From contig OY282606.1 in assembly GCA_958298945.1 (NCBI GenBank), positions 55,317,920 to 55,381,919 on the forward strand: 64,000 bases of DNA, read 5' to 3'. Source of the stretch: Atherix ibis (taxonomy: Eukaryota > Arthropoda > Insecta > Diptera > Athericidae). Position 1 is the stretch's first letter. Each line of letters starts with the position of its first letter. The notes beneath the pieces were generated by a model. It was not told the origin of the DNA. It saw nothing but the letters and a program-made list of their open reading frames with translations, and did no database searches. Position numbers and translations under genes: made by a program. This document shows, in pieces, positions 1 through 9,980 of the stretch.

Positions 1-2985
1 CTTTTAATCGGAAATTAATTGTTAAATTTTTAAAGAAGGAAATAAATTTTTTTTTAATTATGCCAGAATACCATCTAATATACTTAGTATCCCATGTATA
101 GGAATTAAACGATTTTAATTTATATTTACAAATATTTGTTAAAAATATTCTTTGTCTTCACAGAATCGGTGGATACTAAGTGGCAAGAAAAAATCGTTTG
201 TATGGAAATGAACGGAACAAATATATGCTGATCTCAAAAAGTCCAGCAATGTAATAATGGAAGTTTTGCGATGTAATAGCTTAGCTGCCAACAACAACAG
301 TAAAAGCAACTTTAGAAAGCTGGTGACTGAATGTAAGAAAACAAACAGCCAAATGGTACTGTCTGTAGCCTAGACTAAGGCAAATTATCCGTGTGCATAA
401 TAGCAATCATGTTAAATGCACTTCAGTCGACAGTCAAAACAGTTGCGGATGATATTCGTAGATAGAAATAATGATAATCGATTATAATCTGGCGGCTTTG
501 GACTATTGGTAAATATGGTTCATAACGTACTTAGTATCATCGACTACTAACAAAATTCAGATTGTCGCAATATACAATTATGTTGAATATACGAGTATGC
601 TAAATTCAATATATGTTTTTTTTTTTATAAATTTTCGACAGTCACTAGTATTGGCGACGTAAAAAATAAATATGAAAGAAAATTCTCAATGATTATATTC
701 AAATCAAAAGCACAAAATTTAATAGGCTTTTTTAGAACAATAATTTTAACCATGGATACAAAAACCGACAAGCGGAGATATAGTTTAAAAAAAAAACATT
801 TGCAGAAAAGTCAAGAATGGGCGACTGAATTTTGGTTTTAATTATCACATTTTTATAGAAAAGGTTCGACATAAATATTAATTTTCTATTTTGTATATTT
901 TACGATTTTTTGTTTGTTAATTCAATGATTTGAGGAAAAATGCTACAATACCTGAAAAAATATCAGAATGTAAGATTATTTTAACAGAATATTTTATGTA
1001 ATATATTTAGGATGTTAATAGTAATTTTGTTCACCCTTGGGTACATGCTGAAAATGTACTATTCTTTTTAGGTTTCAGCTTCGTATGAGTGGATTTTGAT
1101 TTGCAGCGATCCATGTTATATGATAAATAGAAAAAAATCCATTGATGATGTTATAATCTCCAATACAACATGAAACAAAGAAAACGTAGTTTTTGTGAAT
1201 ATGCTGACAATAATCGAGAAATATTACGTAAACTTACTAGGATACCTTAAAATGAACCTTATTCTAATTGATATAGAAATCTGCAACTAAAGAATAAGAA
1301 GTGCGATAACTATGATTAAAACGATAAATATTTTTTTAACGGCCCAGTCGACACACAAAGAGTTTACAATAACAAATGTCTTCATAAATGATTTGTGGTA
1401 GTATCCGATGCTTAATTTCCATTATTTCTTCATTTTTTCAGCGCATGGTAGAGTCGAAAATCCGACAAAATTCTTGAAAATACTACTGAAAATTTGTATT
1501 AATGTGTGAAGTGATCAAATATAATATCGTTCAAATAACCAGCAATCGTTCTTCTTTTTTAAGTAGAGTCGAAATGATTATCTCATCTATTGAAGCACTT
1601 ACGTATAAAATTATTTAAGTTTTATGATTATGGACGAGAAATTTACTACTTGAGGATGGGTATTATTAATTCGACTCTCAGAAAGAGTATTATTCATTCG
1701 ACTCTCCATAAACGATGTCCCTTATACATGAACTAAAACTTTTTCTAGGATAATACTAATTATTTTTTCGAAAAATGTCTATGGTATTTTTGTCTGCTTC
1801 GTAAGACACTTTACAGTGTTCGAATTTGGCCAATTTGGAAAATTTCATCAATTCACAGACTAATTAACTAATTTTTACAAATGCAGTGACAAAAAATTAT
1901 CCGTTTTCATAATTTACTATAACAAAGATATTACATTTCATTTGACTCAGTCATACCACAAAAATCCTATGAATTTTATTAAAACATCCGTAACAAGATT
2001 CCAATATACTCGTAGCATATTCTGATAACGATATAGTTTAGATTAATGCATTTTCTCTTCCGCACCGTCGGATAATATATAATATTGTACTTTTCAAATA
2101 TTCTTTATTTAGGATCTAAACCGATATTCGGATACTATAATAAAACATATTCCCCAAAGCGGACATTGATAGTAAATTGCGATAAGAAAACCTAGAACAT
2201 TGTAAAAAATGCTTACTAAAACACGACGAAGTAGATATTTTCATTTAAAATTACTAATTGTGAATTAGGGGGTGAAATTTGTAATATTCTTTAGGTCTAT
2301 GTGCAGACATTGAAGAATTTGTTATCACAAGGCACTATAATATCAATAAAAATTTGCCGAAAACCATTTACTAGCAAATCAGATTTACTCGTACTATTGA
2401 CCATTTCACGCAAAAAAGTAGAATTGTTTCATAACATTTTATATTAACTTAGTTTTATTTTCAATTTTTATGTTCCAAATATGTGCGAATATCGCCGATT
2501 GGCTAGACTATATATTGGGTAACAAAAACTTCATAAAACCTAAAAAAAAAAATTTATAAGCTAAGTAATTGCTTTAAATTTAAAAAGAAACATAAAAAAT
2601 ATTATAGACGAGAACATTTACGAAATGCTGAATCGAATTGATTCCACTGTAGAACCTTTTGGCAATTCCTTAAAAATTATTTTCTACGATAAAAACAACT
2701 TAAGTTGTACACATTTTTTTACTTATTAAGAATTAAAACTCTGAAAAGCTCCCATCATTAGTGTCCCAAAAGCTACAAGTAAATTATGATAAAATTTCGA
2801 TTATGTAAATATTCTGATGGTGCCGTATTCGTACAATTCATGATCATGTACTAGACGTAAAACGGTTGCGTAATTGGAGGTTAAAGGTTAGAATAATCTT
2901 CAATAACAAATACCTGATCATATTATCTCCATTTACCTTTTATAGCACCAGATCCTAATCTGAGGATTATTAGCAACCATATTGA
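1..2985. other. AT-rich non-coding DNA, nothing recognised
   Basis: No open reading frame of useful length, no tRNA-like fold and no recognisable transposon protein was seen. The base composition is strongly AT-rich with many short poly(A) and poly(T) runs, typical of fly intergenic or intronic DNA. Isolated copies of the octamer-like word ACGAGTA/TACTCGT, which recurs throughout the window, occur near 590, 2005 and 2390. Confidence 0.6.
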
Positions 2986-2989
2986 TAGT

Positions 2990-3192
2990 TATTGTTGTTT
3001 GTTACAATATCATTTCAAGTAACATTAGTACTCAAATGCATATTCTAAGCGCCACAACACTAAATGTCATTTGATAAAAATGAAAAGGAAAAGTGTTCTT
3101 GGGAATTAGCGTAGGGCCATGCCTCATTGGGATTTGAACCCACGACTCCTTGGATGATAGTCCAGTACGCTAACGACCGAGGTATCGGGCCG
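2990..3192 (-). repeat. tRNA-derived SINE, copy 1
   Basis: Read on the minus strand, this has a tRNA-like head with a box A (TTAGCGTACTGGAC, complement of 3161-3174), about 30 bases later a box B (GGGTTCAAATC, complement of 3131-3141), then a body. The body shares CCTACGCTAATTCCCAA, TAGTGTTGTGGC and ACTAATGTTACTTGAAAT with copies at 21.7, 22.6 and (in part) 28.5 kb. Head plus an unrelated conserved body is the defining layout of a tRNA-derived SINE transcribed by RNA polymerase III. The acceptor stem is imperfect, so a functional tRNA is unlikely. The ends are approximate. Confidence 0.7.
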
Positions 3193-4716
3193 GCTATTAA
3201 TAGTAATTCTTTACTGAAACGGTAGATGACAAAAATTAACTAAAAGAAAGCTAATTACCTTAGTTTTATTTTAATTAGCTAAATTGTCATATTGTTTTTG
3301 TTAACTATGTAATTTATTTATTAAAAAAAAAACTAAATGTATTATAAACTATTCAAAAATTGATTTTTATAAAATTTCTAATTTACGTATAAAATATAAA
3401 ATCATCTACAATATTTATAGTATAAACACTATTGTAGTTTTTTGTTTAATTTATGTACACATACATGCATAATTGTAAAATTGTTTCATTCTGCAAAGAA
3501 TTTAAAACATGTTTTTATAAAATTATGAAAGAAAACTTGTAAGCACACACACAATACTCGAAAACTAAAAAAAAAATACATTTATTTTTAATATTTGAAT
3601 ATGTATAAAAATGTAAATATAAAAGCTTAAGTATATATAAGATTTTTTAGTATTTTAAGAAGATTGAATATGTGATAATAATACTTTAAAATAAGTTTTA
3701 AATAAAAAAAAATTAAAATGCGTTGAACTTTTTCTAAACATGTTAAGAATTTTCTAATGGAAAAATTTTCTCCACACAGATTATGAATCAAAATATTTCA
3801 GGTACGTTTCATTGTTTTTTTTTTTTTTTGAATTTTTGATTGAAATTTATAAGAAATAGAACTCTTACTATATTATTTAATATTTTGTGGTATTTAATGA
3901 AGTTAATTTTTTTTTTGTAATTATGAATTATTTTCATATTTTAAGTTAACTATTGAATATTTAAATTTACATTTTTAATTGTATTGTATTGCTGCAGATT
4001 GTTTTTAAATTTGCCGTTATTTTGATCATACGTTCTAAAAGTCGGCCAGCTTAATAAAGAATTAATAAACACGATTTTTTCTAGAAATTTGTACGCATAT
4101 TGCATTGTATAATATAACTAGAAAATGTATGCTAATATTCCAAGCACAACGACACTAAGGGCCGTTTAGCGGCAGTCGTGTCTTATTCCATATTCTAATT
4201 CGACTACGTTTGCGTACTAGTCGATAACTTATCATCTTTTCCCTTTTATTTTAACTAATTTTCGGTTACAGCAATTTAAATTTACTTTTGGCAAAAACTA
4301 AACTGCATTCAACAAAATTATTTGATGATGTGCGTATTATCTTTAATAATTTTTTAAATTATCTTTTGTTTTGGAACATCACGCGTGTAGAAAGTTTTAG
4401 AAGGGACAGAGAGGATGTTTATTGTAATGATTTGGGAAAACCGAGTGGTTAATAATGCATTTCTATATCTTACAGTGCGTTAGAAAAGGTAAACTGATGT
4501 GCATTCTTGACGAAACGGGTATTGCGGTAAATAATTGTAGAGGCGGAATGCAATTAGCCAAGTCACTGGAACAGTATTTATGGAAAACACGTTAAAATAA
4601 GGAAGTACAGGATAAAGACTCCGTAATATTTATGTGTCCTATCAATGTAATCGTTTGATTTTGTATCTAGTAAGTGCAATGACGGTTTAGAAGCGCCTGC
4701 CTATACATGGGAATTA
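3193..4716. other. AT-rich non-coding DNA, nothing recognised
   Basis: No gene or recognisable repeat protein was seen. The stretch is AT-rich with homopolymer runs and no clear element boundary until the mariner terminal repeat that follows. Confidence 0.55.
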
Positions 4717-5940
4717 CGAGGGTCATTCAACAAGTACTTAGCCTACAAAAGAAAAACGAAAATTTTGGAACGGTGGCAATTTATTTTTCCACATAATCTC
4801 ATTCAAGCTCGATACACTTGGCCCAGCGATGCTCTAACTTTTTTAACCCGTCCAAAAAATACGTTTTCTCGAGGGAAACAAAATAGGCCTCTGTGGCGAC
4901 GATGACCTCCTCATTCGACCCAAATCTATTCCCGGCGAGTGATTTTTTCAGGTTTGGAAACAAAAAGTAGTCACAGGGGGCCAAATCTGAAGAGTACGGT
5001 GGATGGGGCAGCAATTCGTAGGGAAATTCGACCAATTTGGCCATGGCGACGGCGGAGGTGTGAGCCGGCGCGTTGTCGTGGTGGAACAGCACTTTTTTCT
5101 TCGCAAAGTGGGGCCGCTTTTTCTTCAATTCGACGTCAAATCGGCCCAATAAGTCAGCATAGTAGCGCCCCGTGATTGTTTTACCCTTCTCGAGGTAATC
5201 GATGTGGATCACACCTTGTGAATCCCAGAAAACGGTGGCCATCACCTTTCTGCCCGATCGAACAGTCTTCGCCTTCTTCGGAGCACGTTCGCCGGGTGAA
5301 GTCCACTGTTTCGACTGTTCCTTGGTCTCTGGTGTGTACCAGTGAATCCATGTTTCGTCGACGGTTACGAAACGACGCAAGAACTCCGCTGGATTGCGCT
5401 GAAACAGCGCCAAACACGTCGCCGATGTGGTCTCACGGTTGCGCTTGTTTTCCGGTGTGAGCAAACGCGGCACCCATCGCGCCGACAGCTTTCTCATGCC
5501 CAGTTCTACGTCAATCGACGGTCTGCCAACACGAGATCGTGGACTTTTTTAACGTTTTCCTCCGTAGCAGCCGTTTTCGGGGCACCTGGGCATGGCTTAT
5601 CAAAAACCGACGTGCGGCCACGAACAAACTCGTTGAACCAATTCTTGACGGTCGCCATCAAAGGAGAAGAGTCACCATACACAGCATCCAAGCGATCTTT
5701 GATTTCGCTGCGCGTTTTCCCTTCCAAAAACAAGAATCTAATCACCGAACGATATTGTTCTTTTTCCATTTTTGTGCAACCGACCGACACGCTCGCTTTC
5801 AAAGGCTCTCAAAACAAAACTAATGAAGGGAATCGACTGAACCTTTGACAGTAGGCTACTAAAAGAATGTACTGCACATATTCTTTTGTGACAGCAGTTC
5901 CATCGGGCGGTGAGGCTAAGTACTTGTTGAATGACCCTCG
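4717..5940 (-). mobile_element. mariner transposon with perfect 28-bp terminal inverted repeats
   Basis: The element is bounded by TA at 4715-4716 and TA at 5941-5942, the target duplication of the Tc1/mariner superfamily. The first 28 bases (starting CGAGGGTCATTCAACAAG) are an exact inverted match to the last 28. The total length of 1224 bp is close to a full mariner (about 1.3 kb). A mariner transposase is encoded on the minus strand but carries an internal deletion. Perfect terminal repeats beside a broken gene suggest a fairly recent insertion of a copy that was mobilised in trans, or that broke after insertion. Confidence 0.95.
4799..5769 (-). pseudogene. mariner transposase, internally deleted
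   Basis: Cut-and-paste DNA transposase of the mariner (DD34D) family. The likely start is the ATG at 5769 (MEKEQYRSVIRFLFLEGKT), which begins the N-terminal helix-turn-helix region. The reading frame runs to ADRRLT, then about 60-65 bases are missing near 5500-5510 compared with the related transposase at 51.7-52.8 kb. The frame resumes at 5497 with RKLSARWVPRLL. The lost segment is the second DNA-binding helix-turn-helix, so the protein should not bind its ends. The catalytic domain is otherwise complete: TVDETWIH (first Asp), HHDNAPAHTS (second Asp) and DLAPCDYFLF (third Asp), with 34 residues between the second and third. It ends CIELE and a stop at 4799. Confidence 0.93.
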
Positions 5941-7398
5941 TATATTGCAGATTAGGGCGATTATATATACCCTGTATAAATTGGCTAGATCCAGATGGAG
6001 TGAAAACTTTTACATCACTTAAGGAAACCTAAACATTTTGCATCGTTGTTGGTAATATTAAATACGAGTATGTGGTCATTCCAACGGAGGTTGTCATTAA
6101 CACACATACCAAGAATGGAAAGTTTTTCGGTTTCAGCTATGCAAGTGCCATGCATGGATAATGGCTAAAGATTTCGGTTCCGTTTTAGTTATACGAGATA
6201 GCTCTGTATTTTTGTAGTAATAAATTTGACTCAATTATTCGAGCCCCATTATAATATACTGTCAAGATCGGAAATCAATGAGTTTAACATATGTTGTCGT
6301 TCCATCTCCATGGCCGAAGAGCTATGACGTGAAAAACAGAGCACTGTCATAAGCGAAACAGTGGATTGGATTAGAAAGGGCGCAATTTTTGATTCTTTTG
6401 GCCAATGCGTAAAATTGTTTGCTACACTTGGGGCACAGGAGGAAGGTCTGTGTTTTGGAAGTATTAAATTCCATTCTTTTCTTCGAGCCCCATAGTAATA
6501 TACTGTCTATATCGGAATTTAATGAGTTTAATATACGTTGTCGTTCCATTTCTATGGCCGAAGAGCTATGACATGAATCAGAAAACGATATGAAAAACAT
6601 ACTACTCTAATCAGCTAAATAGTGGATTGGATTATAAGTAACAGATAAGAGATCATTTATGAAAATAAAAAAAAGAGTCAGAGATAGAACTGAAGCCTAG
6701 GGAACACCAACATTTATTTGATGGCCTGCATACTAGAAGCCATCCAAAACAACTTGTATTGAACGGTTTTAAAATGTAGATTCTAATACATTTGAGAAGG
6801 CACCATTTGCACGCATTTTCAACAAAAGAGCTTGATGCCAAATTCTATCAAATGCCTTTGAAATATCAAGCGTAATTGTCCTACACTATTTTCAACAAAT
6901 ATCAAGCGTTAGTGAGAGAACTAACTCGTTTTTTTGGGAATTGTTTAAACGAATGGTGTTTTTCATCTATGCGGAGAAATTCCGAAAAGCAAAGGGTAGG
7001 TGAAAATTTTACCCAGTGGTTTTGCCAGTGTAGAAGAACATCTCTTCAGAACTATGGGAGATGTAGCATATAGACCAGCGGATTTGTGTATATCAAGATC
7101 TACAACTGTACGAGTGCGAAAATGAATTTGCCCCACAGAAAATTCAATGCACTATAACACAGATGGTGGTAACGCACAATCTGGAAAGGAGGAAGATGCG
7201 GAGAAATGATCCGCGAACAAATTGACCTTGTCTTTTGAGCTGACAACTGTAGCTTCATAATGAAATAGTATTGCGTTGGATGCAAATTACTAAAACTTTT
7301 TACTACCTTTGGAGCACTGTAGGATTTTTTGCCTGTTTTTGGTCGTGAAGAAATTTAACGCTACGGATGAGAGCATTGCAGTTATTTTTGGCTTGTTT

Positions 7399-7411
7399 AA
7401 ATGTCTTCCAG
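7399..7411. repeat. target-site duplication, left copy
   Basis: The 13 bases AAATGTCTTCCAG occur here and again at 7976-7988, immediately after the poly(A) tail of the LINE fragment between them. Confidence 0.85.
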
Positions 7412-7975
7412 AACTTAAAAGACGATACCTAAAACTACTTCGACTTCTAGACAAACGTTCCAAACTTACTATAGACAGCAAAGTTCTGTTATACAATACC
7501 TTACTGAAACCCATATGGACATACGGACTAGAACTCTGGGGATCTACTAAGCCTTCTAATTCCCGTCGAATCCAATCCCTTCAATCAAAAATACTCCGTA
7601 CAATTGTCGATGCCCCCTTTTATGTTCGCAATACTGTTATTCATCGTGATCTTAAAGTCCCATTTGTTTTTGATGTGGCTGTATCTCGTTATAAAAAGTT
7701 CCGTTCCCGTGTCCTCAATCATAATAATCCTCTTGTTCAAGAACTATCCTCCACTTCCTTTCCTATTAATACCCAACGAAGACTTAAGCGTCACTGGTCG
7801 CGTGATTTACTTAAATACTGAGGCCTGACAGAAACACACGCTAGCAGGAGGAACTTCATTGGATGTTTACTCCCCACAACCTATCAAGTTAATTTATACT
7901 ATTGCAAAAATTTGCTTATTACTATGTTGTAGTTGTAAATATCTAAATAAATAAATAAAAAAAAAAAAAAAAAAA
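7412..7975 (+). mobile_element. 5'-truncated Jockey-clade LINE tail with poly(A)
   Basis: This short insertion carries the last ~135 codons of a LINE ORF2, a short 3' untranslated region and an A-rich tail (AAATAAATAAATAAAA followed by a pure A run to about 7978). It is flanked by 13-bp direct repeats, the signature of target-primed reverse transcription with 5' truncation. It lies on the plus strand inside an older minus-strand LINE, so it is the younger of the two. The left boundary is set by the duplication. Confidence 0.9.
7414..7821 (+). pseudogene. LINE ORF2 C-terminal fragment
   Basis: An open stretch of about 135 codons containing SKLTIDSKVLLYNTLLKP and IWTYGLELWGS, the conserved block after the reverse-transcriptase thumb of Jockey-clade elements. 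It continues with ILRTIVDAPFYVRN and ends RRLKRHWSRDLLKY at a stop. There is no catalytic YADD box because the element is 5' truncated. The frame is intact, consistent with a young insertion, but it has no start of its own and cannot be functional. A related, more decayed block sits at 60.05-60.34 kb. Confidence 0.9.
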
Positions 7976-7988
7976 AAATGTCTTCCAG
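7976..7988. repeat. target-site duplication, right copy
   Basis: Exact second copy of AAATGTCTTCCAG, following the A tail. After it, the interrupted older LINE resumes. Confidence 0.85.
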
Positions 7989-8109
7989 GTTATCTCGGAA
8001 GGGTTGGGGCCCTATTAGACCGCTAGCTTAATTCATTTTCCCCGATAACCTTTTTGTTAGGCATTTAGAGATACTGGGAGGTATGCTTACAAGACGCATT
8101 GGCCCTATA

Positions 8110-9365
8110 GTTGTCACCCAATAACTGAAGTTGTTTTGGAATTCAATTTACTTCATCGCTGAAATTACAATAAACAAATTTAGTAATATTATGATTTTAT
8201 TTTTTGTATTCTAATTAATAAACCAAATTAGAATCATCTGCCATTACAAACTGTAATAGTTACTATTCAGTATTCACTTTCCAAAATAGAGGTGCGCTAC
8301 TTCCTATAAACATCATGTACCCTAGAGATATAGAGAGTAAAGAATGGAATACAGAGCGAATTAAAAATTGCCTAAGAACTAACCTATCTACCTTCCTCTC
8401 TTTGATTTCCTAAATTAAACCTCTTTAGTAAAACCATTTCAGACTGAATCTTTAGGTATAATTTTCGAAATATCCATATTCCGAAAACTTCTAATTATTT
8501 TATTAAATTCAAGCCAGAAATCTAAATAAATACAAAAAAGAAAATAATTTTCAACTATATGAAAAAGTTGATAATGGTAATGGAAAATATTATTGAATCC
8601 TAATAAAAAAAAATTAATAATGTAAATAACTTCATAATTTTCGGTTCCTGACTCGTGTCCTCTGGGCGTACCATCTAAACAGAAACTAAGATTGATATCA
8701 ATTAAATATTAATTTTACAATACTTCATCATACAATTACTGATGATTTTTATATAGTTAACATAAAAAACATTTCAGTATGAATAATTTTAAAAAAATAT
8801 TCAAAAATGGTATTGCGGAATAACGGAATCTTCTATTTTTGATAAATAATAACGACAATTTAATATTTTTAAAATATATTTTATCATATTTAAATATTCT
8901 AGTAAAATAATAGCTTTTTTTTGGGAAAATATAGCAATTTTTTTAAGTTCGCTCCGTATTTAGTGTTATCGTATTTACAATGTCTTCAGGATAAATATTT
9001 TAGGCAATTTTTTTTATTGAGAATAATGTTTGAATAGAATCTACATAATCTCACAGCAATAATAGAACGGAGAAAAAGTTGATTTCCATAAATTTTCTTA
9101 ACGTTTTTATAAGATTAAATATAGTTTCAATGGGGTAGTTTAGGTTGTGCTGTACGATTACACGAGTAATAATAATTTTATTTGCATGCACTTACATTTA
9201 TTTAATTCGAATAAGCTGGAAAAATCATAGTATTTGAATTAATATTCGAGAAAACAATTCTTTAATTATATCATTCTCTATTAAAATAATTGTTAGTCAT
9301 ATTCATTTGCCAAATATAGAAAATAAGTACAAGTGCGAAGGTGTTCAATCGTTTCTCCACCCATC
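8110..9365. other. AT-rich upstream region, nothing recognised
   Basis: No gene or transposon protein was seen between the decayed LINE and the promoter region of the small heat-shock gene. It is AT-rich with several long A/T runs. Confidence 0.5.
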
Positions 9366-9370
9366 GGACA

Positions 9371-9530
9371 CGAAACTTCTAGATATGATTCGAGTATCGA
9401 GACAGTAGACCCCAGCTTAATAAATTTCCGAACGAGACGAAGCTGTGCTGCCTTTAAATATCTCCGCGGTCGGAATTGCAGCTTAGTAGACTGTCATTCG
9501 TGAGCAACTTTTGCTGTAAGAGAGTCTTAT
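9371..9530 (+). promoter_or_regulatory. putative promoter of the HspB8-like gene with a heat-shock-element-like site
   Basis: At 9372-9384 the sequence GAA-AC-TTC-TA-GAT gives three alternating GAA/TTC units at exact 5-bp spacing (the last degenerate), followed by TTCGAG at 9389-9394. This matches the layout bound by heat-shock factor. A TATA-like TTTAAATA lies at 9453-9460 and an initiator-like TCATTC at 9494-9499, with an imperfect downstream element (AGTCT) near +28. The local GC content is higher than around it. About 300 bases separate this from the start codon. The TATA-to-initiator spacing is longer than usual (about 40 bases), so the exact start is uncertain. Confidence 0.5.
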
Positions 9531-9795
9531 TGGAAATTTCTGTCGTTTTCTTATTGGGGCAATCTATTATCTATAGTAGTATATCGATTAATTTGCATCT
9601 TTAGAGAAAATTCAATAATAGTGAAAAAAGTGTTTGTTTTTGCTCAATAAATAAAGTGCATTAATTAATAGTGTTAAAAATTTTCTGTTAATCGATCTAA
9701 TCTAAATTATTTTAATATTTGGAATATTTCTAATTCATTTACGACTACTAGACTAGAAGATTTTTTTTATATTAATATATTTTAACTAAGAAAAT

Positions 9796-9980
9796 ATGGC
9801 TGAAAGTTCCAACAAGAGAAATATCCCAATTAAATTGGGTGATTTTAGTGTTATCGACACAGAATTCGCTAGCATCAGAGAACGTTTTGATGCAGAGATG
9901 CGTAAGATGGAAGATGAAATGGCCAAATTCCGTCAAGAACTTATGAATCGCGAAGGAAACTTCTTTGAATCGACCAAAAG
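9796..9980 (+). CDS. HspB8: HspB8 coding exon 1
   Basis: Starts at the first ATG after the leader (context AAATATGGCTGAAAG) and encodes MAESSNKRNIPIKLGDFSV through FFESTK. It ends in AAAAG before the donor GTAGAA at 9981, leaving two bases (AG) that join with the first T of exon 2 to make Ser. The next in-frame codons run into a stop, which supports splicing here. Confidence 0.93.

Larger units (their letters stand above)
6160..8100 (-). mobile_element. decayed LINE reverse-transcriptase segment (CR1/Jockey-like)
   Basis: On the minus strand, short blocks typical of a LINE ORF2 appear in order with many stops and frameshifts: a linker block with KFLHDQKQAKN (about 7350), a block reading SVGQIHF (about 7130), a block ending FVENSVGQ (about 6900), VQYKLFWMASS with MLVFPRLQFYL (about 6700, the degenerate VPQGSVLSPTLF motif), NPIHCFAYDSA (about 6350, degenerate FADDS), and LNSLNSDIDSILLWGSKKRMEFNTSKTQ (6440-6560, thumb region; two fragments of that shown). 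The thumb block is present twice, at about 6237-6330 and 6480-6575, so part of the relic is tandemly duplicated. Not coding-competent. The outer ends are not defined. Confidence 0.7.
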
